The translations under genes and the position numbers were made by a program. From CBDATG01 sp965200145 (GTDB lineage Bacteria; Chloroflexota; Dehalococcoidia; Lucifugimonadales; Lucifugimonadaceae): a stretch of DNA of 64,000 bases. The stretch is taken from NCBI GenBank assembly GCA_965200145.1, contig CBDATG010000003.1, positions 744,001 through 808,000 on the forward strand. Direction: 5' to 3'. Shown piece after piece: positions 25,330 to 34,000 of the stretch. Numbering within the stretch: the first letter of the stretch is position 1; each line of letters starts with the position of its first letter. A model generated the notes under the pieces. It had not been told where the DNA came from. It was given only the letters and a program-made list of their open reading frames with translations, and searched no databases.

Positions 25330-25358
25330 GCCGCCCGACCCTGTGGCAGTCGGGCGGC
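25330..25358 (+). promoter_or_regulatory. Perfect 10-bp hairpin just upstream of a ribosome-binding site
   Basis: GCCGCCCGAC (25330-25339) and GTCGGGCGGC (25349-25358) pair perfectly around a nine-base loop CCTGTGGCA. AAGGAG begins 6 bases later and the ATG of a 32-codon ORF at 25377. It could protect the 5' end of, or regulate translation of, that ORF. Confidence 0.55.
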
Positions 25359-25376
25359 GACCAGAAGGAGTATGGA

Positions 25377-25475
25377 ATGAGACAGCACCTCAAACCTGAC
25401 TCCGGGTCGGTGAAGTTGGCGATACAGGTATTACGCCTGATCGTCAGCGTCATCCGGTTGCTCCGCGACTTCTAG
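25377..25475 (+). CDS. 32-residue amphipathic/hydrophobic small ORF
   Basis: A 32-codon frame MRQHLKPDSGSVKLAI, then QVLRLIVSVIRLLRDF. AAGGAG sits 6 bases before the ATG, an excellent initiation site. The C-terminal 20 residues would form one hydrophobic or amphipathic helix with interspersed Arg, as in small membrane-active peptides and type I toxins. A strong hairpin precedes the ribosome-binding site and another overlaps the stop. It is divergent from the FRG gene. No known family is recognised; the ORF could also be fortuitous. Confidence 0.45.
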   Translation: MRQHLKPDSGSVKLAIQVLRLIVSVIRLLRDF

Positions 25476-25484
25476 TTGCGGAGC
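25460..25484 (+). other. Hairpin overlapping the stop codon of the small ORF
   Basis: GCTCCGC (25460-25466) and GCGGAGC (25478-25484) pair perfectly across an 11-base loop that contains the TAG stop at 25473-25475. Confidence 0.45.
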
Positions 25485-25814
25485 TCGTTGCTGTCGCTGG
25501 TGGTCCAGCCAGGACCATTAGGCGGCGGCAACGGCGGTTCTCAATATTGTAGCACGCTTCCGCGCGCTGTCAACATTAATGTTCACCGCATCTGATCAAC
25601 AGCCTAGCCCAAGTTTCTGCTCGCGTCAACACGCGCTGTCACACACTTCGCCCGCGCAAGGCTCGTTGTTTATCGACCGTTGATGCCATCCCTCCGACAT
25701 CGCGCCGTACTCGCCCATCACGCCAGGCAATGTCATCCCCAGTCGTTGCCGCCGCCTGTTCGGATGCCGTGCGGCGACAGCGCAGGACGAGGCATGTGCG
25801 TATCCTCCCACCCC
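25476..25814. other. 339-bp region with no recognisable gene
   Basis: A second short hairpin, TGGTCC/GGACCA at 25501-25517, follows the small ORF. Beyond that I see no convincing coding frame, RNA or repeat up to the 3' end of the aldo/keto reductase gene. It has no T-run terminator. Confidence 0.4.
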
Positions 25815-26741
25815 CTACGTCAGCTGCCGCCAGTTGCTGTCTAGCCTTGCAAACCGCTCGTGTAGCACATCTACCATGCCAGAATGCACCTCCAGCGCAG
25901 CGGGAAGCGACGCTATGTTGGATGCCATGTGTGCGGGATTCTTGGTGCCCACTATCGCAACATGAATTTCCGGATGCGCGAACGTGAAGCCCATCGCGGT
26001 GATTATCGGGTCGTCGTCCTCGCAGCATACTTCGCCCTCCGCCTGCATCGCGACCGAGCGGCGGAAGTACTCGTCATCGTATGCGCGCACTGATCCCGAT
26101 GCTCCTGCCTTCGCGCGACCCCATGCGCCTCCGCCGATGGGACGCTTCACTATCACGCCCATTCCTGCACGCTTCGCCGCATCCAACAGCCCTGATACAT
26201 GGGCGCGTTGCTCGACCAGGTTGAACGATGTCTGCAACGTCTGGAACGCGCCTGATGCCACAGCCCAGTGTGCATCCTCGTTATCACCAGAGTAGCCGAC
26301 GAATCGCGTCTTACCGGCATCCCGTGCGTCTTCCAGCGCCCGTGTGGCATCGCCACGCTCTAGCACATCGATGCCGCAAGAGTGCAGCTGCACCGTCTCA
26401 ACATGATCGGTTCGCATCCGCCGCAGGCTGCGGTCTATCGAATCGCGCACCATCTCATATGTCCAGCCCTCGCCATCAAGACCGTCCCCGCGTGCGTGAC
26501 CGGCCTTGGTCGCCAGGTGAAACTCATCGCGGCGGTGTGCTACTGTCTTGCCAATCAGCTCCTCCGAGATGCCGTAACAAGCGGCGGTGTCTAGGAAGTT
26601 GATACCCGCATCCAACGCGGAGTTAAGGACCGATCCGGCCTGGTCGACTTCCGACATACTCAGCTCGGAGCCGATCTCCGCCAGTCCTACACCTAGGCGA
26701 GTCACCTCAAGTCCTGTATCTCCGAACTTCACCTTATCCAT
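25815..26741 (-). CDS. Aldo/keto reductase
   Basis: A 308-residue NAD(P)H-dependent oxidoreductase of the AKR superfamily. The catalytic tetrad is visible: Asp51 and Tyr56 in INFLDTAACYG, Lys in HLATKAGHA and His in VQLHSCGID. The barrel continues with TRFVGYSGDNEDAHWA, IVKRPIGGGAWGR and a nucleotide-binding end HVAIVGTKNPAHM. It resembles the general aldo/keto reductases associated with sugar metabolism. It reduces aldehydes or ketones or oxidises sugars; the substrate is not deducible. It is in no clear operon. Confidence 0.92.
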   Translation of the reverse strand: MDKVKFGDTGLEVTRLGVGLAEIGSELSMSEVDQAGSVLNSALDAGINFLDTAACYGISEELIGKTVAHRRDEFHLATKAGHARGDGLDGEGWTYEMVRDSIDRSLRRMRTDHVETVQLHSCGIDVLERGDATRALEDARDAGKTRFVGYSGDNEDAHWAVASGAFQTLQTSFNLVEQRAHVSGLLDAAKRAGMGVIVKRPIGGGAWGRAKAGASGSVRAYDDEYFRRSVAMQAEGEVCCEDDDPIITAMGFTFAHPEIHVAIVGTKNPAHMASNIASLPAALEVHSGMVDVLHERFARLDSNWRQLT

Positions 26742-26919
26742 CTGTCAAACCTCCAAGGGCTCTAATCAACCGAAATTGCAGCGCATCTTAACGCACTCGC
26801 CGCGTCAATCACATCAACCTATACGATGCGCTTCCGATAATCTTAACGCCAATACATCGCACAGGGCGGGCGCATCCCTAAACGGATCGTGCGTTGACCC
26901 ATCCCGCTAGCTAGCATCT

Positions 26920-27387
26920 TTAACCCCAGCCTACATTGGAGATGCCGCCTACGCCTTCCGCAACTGCATCCGGCCACACCACCTTCGCCACATGCGCACC
27001 GACGAACCGCGTGCCATCGTTGACTAGGGCATCTCGCATTACGCACCTGTACATTTGCGCCGAGCTGAAGTCGGCATCTCGCGCGTCAGCACCCGCCAGG
27101 TTCGCGCGGTGCAACACCGCACGCGTCAGGTCGGCATCGCGCAGGTCTGCACGCCGCATCCAGCACTCCGACAGCTCTGTCCCGCGGAAGGAGCAGCCGC
27201 GCAGGTCAGCACCGTCCAGCACCGCACGGCTAAGATTGTAGCCGTCAAAGACTGTGCCACGCAGGTCGGCTCCAGCCAGCTGCAACCGCTCGGCAGGATG
27301 GGCATGCCGCCACTCGTCCACGGCGTACGCACCTTGGCGCACAATCTCTAGATGCTCGGGATTTCGCATATGCACCATCTTACGCAC
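26920..27387 (-). CDS. Pentapeptide-repeat protein
   Basis: A 155-residue protein with consecutive A(D/N)LxX pentapeptides at about residues 35-115 (LAGADLRGTVFDGYNLSRAV, LDGADLRGCSFRGTELSE, RRADLRDADLTRAVLHRAN, LAGADARDADFSSAQ). These form a right-handed quadrilateral beta-helix. The short N-terminal helix PEHLEIVRQGAYAVDEW resembles that of many stand-alone members. Some such proteins mimic DNA and protect gyrase, but no specific evidence supports that here. The start may be the internal Met of MRNPEHL, 6 codons in. It is divergent from glnA. Confidence 0.85.
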   Translation of the reverse strand: MRKMVHMRNPEHLEIVRQGAYAVDEWRHAHPAERLQLAGADLRGTVFDGYNLSRAVLDGADLRGCSFRGTELSECWMRRADLRDADLTRAVLHRANLAGADARDADFSSAQMYRCVMRDALVNDGTRFVGAHVAKVVWPDAVAEGVGGISNVGWG

Positions 27388-27584
27388 TTTCCCAGCTTCG
27401 AGTCTCGTATCTGGCGCGCGCAGGCTTTCGCACGGTGCAACTCGCTAAAGGCATCCGTATCCCGTCCCGCGGCACTGTGCGATTCTGTTGTGGCAATGTT
27501 TGCATTTATCGCATATCATTTATTCGTTACGATAGGCGCACAGCCTATCCCGCAGCAATGTATACCGATTGGAGTATCGCAACA

Positions 27585-29003
27585 ATGGCAGACCTCGCTT
27601 CCGTCCGAGCAATGATGGACGCAAACAACGCCGATTGGCTCGACATCAGATTCGTCGATGTCCCAGGCACTTGGCAACATATGACGTTCCCAAAGCATGA
27701 AGTCAACGAATCCATGTTTGGGCATGGCGTCGGCTTTGACGGCTCTTCGATTCGTGCATTCCAGTCTATCGACGAGTCCGACATGCTACTCGTGCCAGAC
27801 CCGGAGACAGCAGCTGTCGACCCCTTCATGCCAGCTACCATCTCGATCATCGCAGATGTGCGCGATCCGGTGACGATGGAAGACTACGCACGTTCCCCGC
27901 GCCACGTCGCAAAGGCAGCAGCAGATTACCTCAAGAAGACAGGCATCGGCGACAGGTCATACTGGGGACCAGAAGCCGAGTTCTTCATCTTCGACTCCGT
28001 TTCCTACGGACTCTCCGCCAACTCTTCGCACTACAAGGTCGATTCTGAAGAGGCGGTCTGGAACACCGGCAACGACTTCACACTCGACGGCGAGGGCTTC
28101 AACCTAGGGCACAAGATCCGCCACAAGCACGGTTACTTCCCAGTTCCGCCAACCGACACGCAGACCGCGATCCGAGGACGCGCTTGCGAGGCGATGGAGA
28201 ACTTCGGCATCGTCGTTGAGAAGCACCACCACGAAGTCGCTACCGCAGGACAGGGCGAGATCAACTTCGTCTTCGGTCCGCTAGTCGAGACGGCAGACAA
28301 GGTGATGGCTTACAAGTACTGCGTCAAGAACGCAGCGCGTGAGTTCGGCAAGACCGCTACCTTCATGCCCAAGCCACTCTTTGAGGACAACGGCACCGGC
28401 ATGCACACCCACCAGTCGATCTGGGACGGCGACACGCCAGTCTTCGCAGGCGACGGATATGCAGGCCTCTCCGACATCGCGATCGGTTACATCGGCGGAC
28501 TGGTGCAACACGGCGCAGCGTTGATGGCAATCGTCGCACCGAGCAGCAACTCCTACAAGCGACTCGTGCCAGGCTACGAAGCACCGACGATCCTTGCGCT
28601 CTCCGCACGCAACCGCTCGGCAGCAGCCCGCATCGCGATGTACTTCGACAACCCCGCCGCAAAGCGAGTTGAGTTCCGACCTCCGGACCCGTCTTGCAAC
28701 CCATACTTCGCATTCGCGGCGATGCTCATGGCAGGCATCGACGGCATCCAGTCCGGCGCATCGCCAGGCGAGCCGCTAGAGGGTGACCTCTACGAACTCG
28801 ACCCCAAGACGCTCAACATGATCCCGGGAACGCTGGAGCAGGCACTCAACGCGCTAGAAGCAGACCACGAGTTCCTGACAAAGGGCGGCGTCTTCACCGA
28901 GGACCTGATCCAGGCATACATCGAGTACAAGCGCGAGACAGAGGTCGAAGCCGTAAGGTTGCGCCCGCACCCGTACGAGTACTTCCTCAGCTACGACGCT
29001 TAG
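27585..29003 (+). CDS. glnA: Glutamine synthetase, type I
   Basis: A 472-residue enzyme making glutamine from glutamate, ammonia and ATP, the core of nitrogen assimilation. Landmarks: WLDIRFVDVPGTWQHMTFP, FDGSSIRAFQSIDESDM near residue 55, WGPEAEFFIFD (metal ligands) near 130, EKHHHEVATAGQGEI near 215, FMPKPLFEDNGTGMHTHQS near 265 and PGYEAPTILALSARNRSAAA near 340. Tyr in GDLYELDP near 400 matches the adenylylation position of type I-beta enzymes, so regulation by covalent modification is plausible. The ATG at 27585 is chosen because GGAG lies 11 bases upstream and the length fits the family; an earlier ATG at 27558 is in frame. Confidence 0.96.
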   Translation: MADLASVRAMMDANNADWLDIRFVDVPGTWQHMTFPKHEVNESMFGHGVGFDGSSIRAFQSIDESDMLLVPDPETAAVDPFMPATISIIADVRDPVTMEDYARSPRHVAKAAADYLKKTGIGDRSYWGPEAEFFIFDSVSYGLSANSSHYKVDSEEAVWNTGNDFTLDGEGFNLGHKIRHKHGYFPVPPTDTQTAIRGRACEAMENFGIVVEKHHHEVATAGQGEINFVFGPLVETADKVMAYKYCVKNAAREFGKTATFMPKPLFEDNGTGMHTHQSIWDGDTPVFAGDGYAGLSDIAIGYIGGLVQHGAALMAIVAPSSNSYKRLVPGYEAPTILALSARNRSAAARIAMYFDNPAAKRVEFRPPDPSCNPYFAFAAMLMAGIDGIQSGASPGEPLEGDLYELDPKTLNMIPGTLEQALNALEADHEFLTKGGVFTEDLIQAYIEYKRETEVEAVRLRPHPYEYFLSYDA

Positions 29004-29012
29004 GCGGAAACC

Positions 29013-29086
29013 AACAGGGATAGGCAGGATGAATCAGGATAGGGCGGGCTTTCGCATCCTGCCCTATCCTGTTTATCCCTGTGAAT
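29013..29086. repeat. CAGGAT palindromic repeat, copy identical to 30847-30920
   Basis: A 74-base imperfect palindrome. The left arm has CAGGGATAGG, CAGGATGAAT and CAGGATAGGG as 10-base steps, the right arm has the complementary CATCCTGCCC, TATCCTGTTT and ATCCCTGTGA. By eye it is identical base for base to the copy on the other side of the restriction-modification cassette, and it lies 9 bases after glnA. Confidence 0.92.
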
Positions 29087-29096
29087 CCAAGTCCTC

Positions 29097-29912
29097 ATGG
29101 CAGTTGAGCCTGCACTGCTGACATCCCCGCCGAGGCGTTTGGATGCCAAGTTCCTGCGCGATGCGCGTTCGCCGCTCAGGTATCCCGGCGGCAAGTCGCG
29201 CGCAGTGCGGACGATCTTTGAACTGATACCTCCGGACACCAGCATCGTGGTGTCGCCGTTCCTGGGCGGCGGGTCGGTCGAACTCGCTTGCGCCGCGGGC
29301 GGCATGTGGGTAAGGGCATCCGACCTGTTCGAGCCGCTGGTGACGTTCTGGCAGCAGCTGCTCAAGGATCCCGACGCGGTGGCCGATGAGGCGGCGAAGC
29401 TGCTACCCATGCCCCACGCTCAGTTCTACGAGCTGCAACGGGACTTCGACGGGATGTCGGACCCGGTCCAGCGCGCCGGCACGTTCTACGCCCTCAACCG
29501 CGCATCGTTCTCGGGAGTCACTCTCGCCGGAGGCATGTCGCCGGGACATCCCCGATTCACAGAGAGCTCGATTCAAAGGCTCCGGACGTTCCAGGCATCG
29601 AACCTCACCGTGGACCATCGCGACTTCACCGAGGCGATCTCAGACGCGCCCGACGACTGCGTGATGTACTGCGACCCGCCGTACATGATCGACAGCAACC
29701 TGTACGGTTTCCGCGGCGACATGCACGACGGCTTCGACCACCTGGCGCTGTCCAGGCTGCTGAAGGCACGTGGCAGCTGGGTGCTGTCGTACAACGACTG
29801 CCCTGCGGTGCGCGACCTGTACAGCGGCTACGAGATTCTCACGCCGAGCTGGACGTACGGGATGGCGAACGACAAACGCTCCCGCGAAGTGTTGATCGTG
29901 AACCTCGGTTAG
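29097..29912 (+). CDS. D12-class (Dam-like) DNA adenine methylase
   Basis: A 271-residue N6-adenine methyltransferase of the D12 class. Motif X is PLRYPGGKSRAV near residue 27, motif I is VSPFLGGGSVEL near 52, the FYALNRASFSGV segment typical of Dam relatives lies near 133, and catalytic motif IV is MYCDPPYMIDSNLYG near 200. It ends in REVLIVNLG. The start lies only 10 bases after the left repeat copy. Coupling (5 bases) to a HaeIII-family endonuclease makes it the protective half of a type II system. Its recognition site must contain an adenine; the site is unknown. Confidence 0.9.
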   Translation: MAVEPALLTSPPRRLDAKFLRDARSPLRYPGGKSRAVRTIFELIPPDTSIVVSPFLGGGSVELACAAGGMWVRASDLFEPLVTFWQQLLKDPDAVADEAAKLLPMPHAQFYELQRDFDGMSDPVQRAGTFYALNRASFSGVTLAGGMSPGHPRFTESSIQRLRTFQASNLTVDHRDFTEAISDAPDDCVMYCDPPYMIDSNLYGFRGDMHDGFDHLALSRLLKARGSWVLSYNDCPAVRDLYSGYEILTPSWTYGMANDKRSREVLIVNLG

Positions 29913-29917
29913 CGGCC

Positions 29918-30814
29918 TTGGCGATCAGCCAGACAGCATCTGGGAAGTCGTTCGAGTACGCGCTGGCGAATGAGTTCGCGAACCGTCTGGGCATCACGGT
30001 GTCCGGAAGCGCCTGCCAGGCCGCCAAGAGATACTTCGACGGGCTTGACGACTCGCAACGTCAGGAAAGAGCAGACGCATCGAGCAAGGCGGTTGAGTTC
30101 ATCCTCGGCAACGAGCCGCGTCTGAAACCGGGACTGGTGGAGAGGGTCGTCCTCCAGAGCGACCAAGCCGGAATCCCCGGCGACGTGAGAGACATAGTGC
30201 TTGAGACATCGCGAGGCGATCTCATCGGTATCTCAGCGAAGGTCAGGAGCACCGCTATCCGCAACTCCCGGCTCTCGCCGCGGATCGATTTCGCCCAGCG
30301 ATGGCTCGGCGCCGAATGCTCCGATGCATACCGCCAGGAGACGGCGCAGGTCTGGGATTACCTGCAACCGTTGGAGGACCGAAAGACGCGTTGGAGTTGC
30401 ATCGAGGACAAAGCGGACCGCGTATACATGCCGTTGCAGCGCGCCTTCATCCGCGAGGTCGAACGTCAGTTCGCCCAAGACGCTTCGGAGAAGGCGGCGA
30501 CACTGATGCGGTACATGCTCGGAACCTATGACTACTACAAGGTCTACAAACACAATTCCACAATGTCCATCGAGTCGTTCAACATGGATGCGACTCTGTC
30601 TTGGGGTCGGCAAGTCCCCATGCCCACGGCTCTGGTTCGCATCGCGATGAGGCCGGGGAGCAAGACGACGTCCCTGATGGTGCTCGACCAGGGATGGCAG
30701 CTCTCGTTCCGGCTTCACAGCGCGGAGAGCCTGGTCAAACGCTCCCTCAAATTCGATGTGCAGGTGATAGGCCAGCCGCCACGGCTGACGCGTCACGAGA
30801 TTCACTATCGCTAG
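29918..30814 (+). CDS. HaeIII-family type II restriction endonuclease
   Basis: A 298-residue protein, TTG start, that I match from memory to the RE_HaeIII family. Shared segments are SGKSFEYALANEFANRL at the N-terminus, QAGIPGDVRDIVLE near residue 85 (nuclease-core Asp), then GISAKVRSTAIRNSRLSP and IDFAQRWLG, and near 200 LMRYMLGTYDYYKVYKHNS. The C-terminus has LDQGWQLSFRLHSAESLV, then SLKFDVQVIGQPPRL. HaeIII itself cuts GGCC and pairs with a cytosine-5 methylase. Here the neighbour is an adenine methylase, so the target should differ. It is bounded downstream by a repeat copy 32 bases after its stop. Confidence 0.8.
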   Translation: MAISQTASGKSFEYALANEFANRLGITVSGSACQAAKRYFDGLDDSQRQERADASSKAVEFILGNEPRLKPGLVERVVLQSDQAGIPGDVRDIVLETSRGDLIGISAKVRSTAIRNSRLSPRIDFAQRWLGAECSDAYRQETAQVWDYLQPLEDRKTRWSCIEDKADRVYMPLQRAFIREVERQFAQDASEKAATLMRYMLGTYDYYKVYKHNSTMSIESFNMDATLSWGRQVPMPTALVRIAMRPGSKTTSLMVLDQGWQLSFRLHSAESLVKRSLKFDVQVIGQPPRLTRHEIHYR

Positions 30815-30846
30815 GCGCACTCTCAGCGTGTATCTGAGCGCGACTT

Positions 30847-30920
30847 AACAGGGATAGGCAGGATGAATCAGGATAGGGCGGGCTTTCGCATCCTGCCCTA
30901 TCCTGTTTATCCCTGTGAAT
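30847..30920. repeat. CAGGAT palindromic repeat, identical to 29013-29086
   Basis: The same 74-base element in the same orientation as the copy at 29013. The bases just outside both copies differ, so the identity stops at the element's edges and there is no obvious target-site duplication. Confidence 0.92.
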
Positions 30921-31035
30921 GCACGCGATCGCGTGCATTGGCGCGTTGCACTTCGTTAACCTTATCGTTGGCATCATGCGCGCTAACCGCGCGCAACCAA
31001 CTACGCGACCGCTACACCGACCCTGATTCACCACT

Positions 31036-34000
31036 TTGCGTATCGGATTCAAACCCGTCCTGCTGTGTGCGATACTCGTCGCCGTACTTGCCGCGTCCGC
31101 GTTAACCCTGTGGTCGCGGGCATCTCCCGCATCCGCGCAAACTCAAATCCCGGCAATCACGCCCACCGTCGCCGCAACTTCCGGCGTTGAGGGTTCCCTC
31201 ACCGCTACTTGGTCATCTGTGTCAGCGGCAGCACTCGACAGAATCGAGTATGCCATCCGCCAAGGCACGCACACATCACTCCCTTCCGGTATCACTTGGA
31301 CTGAGGTGACCGATACCAGCAACCCTATGGACGGTAGCGGTGACGAGACGAGCCAGGTGATCGGCGGCCTAAACACCGGCAACGCCTACACAGTGTGGGT
31401 ACGCGGCGTCAAGGCAGGATTCACCGCTCCAGCACCGACGGCCGTGACCGCGACAACCAGCGGCCTTCCCACGCCCACTGGCATCGCGGTGACACCCCTA
31501 ACGAGCGCCTTATCGATCCGCTGGGACGGACCAGCGTCACTCGGCGGTGCCACATACGTACAGTACCAGTGCGTAGTGCACGGCCGCCAACAATCCACTA
31601 CATGGAGCGAACGCCGTGCCGGCCCCATCACTTCTGTTTTGGTCGGTGGACTATCGGAAAATACGAGTTACACATGCAGGGTGCGATATCGGACAGGCAG
31701 TTTGTATGCACAGGCTAGCGACAGGCTCTCGTCAACGGCCATCGTGGATGCGACGACCCTTGGTTACGTGCCGGCGACACTCACGGCAACTGCAGGCTCC
31801 GCCGCGGGGTCGATCGACTTGAATTGGACCATGCCAGCCAATCACCAACGTTTGCAGAATTTCGGTACCTTCGTCTATCGCTGGCACAAAGGCACCGCCG
31901 CTCCCGCCGACGGTAATTGGGACTCCGGGGCCGGATCGGCAGTTATTCCGTCAAATGCGTACGACTCAAACACTCGCGCGGGTGCGTTCACGATTACAGG
32001 ACTTGATGCAGGTGACAGTTACCACATCCAATTACGAGCTAACTACACGGCAACTATTTCAAGACTGTCCGCCGCTACCGCCGCCGCCAAAGGCGTGAAC
32101 CCTCCCTCTTCCTTATCCGCCGCCGCACGAACAGGATACCCAGGCCAGGCTACTCTGACATGGGTCAAGAACACCGCGCTGACAACCCAGGCCAGCTACC
32201 AGTACCGCTACGAGGAAGGTGGAAGCGCACCCGACAACGGAATGTGGGACCAAGACTGGACCGATGTACCCAGCAGCGACGGCAACACGACCACTCACAC
32301 TGTAACTGGCTTGAAGGCAGGTACGCAGTACCAGTTCCAAGTCCGCGCCGTCCACTCCGGCAACGTCGGCAAATCCGACCCCGTCAGCCAGACCGCCACT
32401 ACAACAGCAGTGCCAACCGTGGCGGCACCTACCACTTCCAACGTCGCCGGCGTATCGTTGACGCTCAACTGGACGAGACCCGCCGCGCTCAACTCCGCCT
32501 TCACCGCATACCAGTGGCAGTACAGATACCGCACCAAACCAGCAGACCCCGCAACCGCGTGGACAGCCAGCTGGACATCCGTTCCCGACTCCTCGGCCGA
32601 TGCCGACACAGACGCACACAACGAATCTAGCGTCACAGTAACTGGACTTACTGGCCTCACCGAGTACGAGTTCCAAGTGCGAATCGATTTCACCGGCGAT
32701 GTCGGAGAGACTGCCGCATCGTCCGCGGTCACGGTTACAACCCTTATCCCAAGCATCACCCCTTCAGTCACCGCGACATCGGGTAGCGACAACTCGCTCA
32801 CTGCAACTTGGACAATACCCGCCGGGCTGTCAGTAGACGGATTCGAGTACGCATACCGGCAAGGCACTCACACTTCGCTCCCGGCAGGAATCTCATGGCA
32901 AGATGTGCCAGACTCCGGCTCCGACGGCCGCTCAAACGAGACTTCGCAAGCCATCACAGCCCTCGACTCCGGCACGACGTACACCGTCTGGGTGCGCGGC
33001 GAGAAGTCAGGCGCCACTTCTGCCGACCCCACAGCGGCAACGGCAAGCACAACCGGCCCGTGGCGGCCCACCGGACTTGGAGCAACGGCAAGTGGTACCA
33101 GCATCGCGCTCAACTGGGACGACAGACCGTCCGCCGGTGCCGCCGCACACTTTGAGTACAAGTGCGAGCCGACTGCAACCCCCACATCGGGCGGCTGGAC
33201 AGCCATCGCCGCATCTACTTCCGCCGCAACGGCATCAAGCCTATCGATCGGCACCGCCTACACTTGTAGCTTGCGATCACGCACCGGGTCAGCAGGTTCA
33301 TACGCATATTCATCACCCGTTACCACCGTTGCCGCCATGACCAAGGCGATAAACGCTCCTACTCTCACGGCAAGCGCAGGTACTGAGCTCAGATCCATCG
33401 CGCTCAGCTGGACAATGCCCGGAAGCTACGACGCGAGCCTCTCCGGCTTCCAGTACCGCTACGAGCAAGGATCAGCCGCGCCGTCAAACGGAATGTGGGA
33501 CCAGGACTGGACAGACGTGCCAGACAGCGCCGAGGCAGAAGACTCTGACACAGACCGCCACGACGAAAGGGCATACACCATCACAGGACTAGTCGGCAAT
33601 ACCGCCTACTACATACAGCTACGCGCACAGTACGGCACCGAGACATCCGCCGTATCGTCAGACACTGCCACCGCCAAGGCCGTTGCAGCACCATCCGTGA
33701 ACCCACAATCGATCGACCTGTCGCCAACGCCGCAAGTGCACCCAGGCGCCATAGCACTGTCCTGGTACGATGCCAACGTGGTGATCGGAACGAGAACCAT
33801 CCCTGGACTGCAAGACCCCACCCCCGTCCCCGTTTACGGACCTCCCACCTACCGCACGGGTTACGAGTACCGCTACGAGAAGGGATCAGCGGCACCAGCA
33901 GACGGCAACTGGGACCAGGGCTGGACCAACGTGCCCGACATGGATGACCCTGCCGATGGACGCGGCGACGAAGATGCGATCACGCTGACCGGACTGGAGT

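Noticed and set aside
25169..25453. A 95-codon extension of the FRG protein
   Set aside because: It crosses the strong hairpin and has Cys/Arg-rich sequence without domain character; the ATG at 25168 opens directly into FRG-like sequence.
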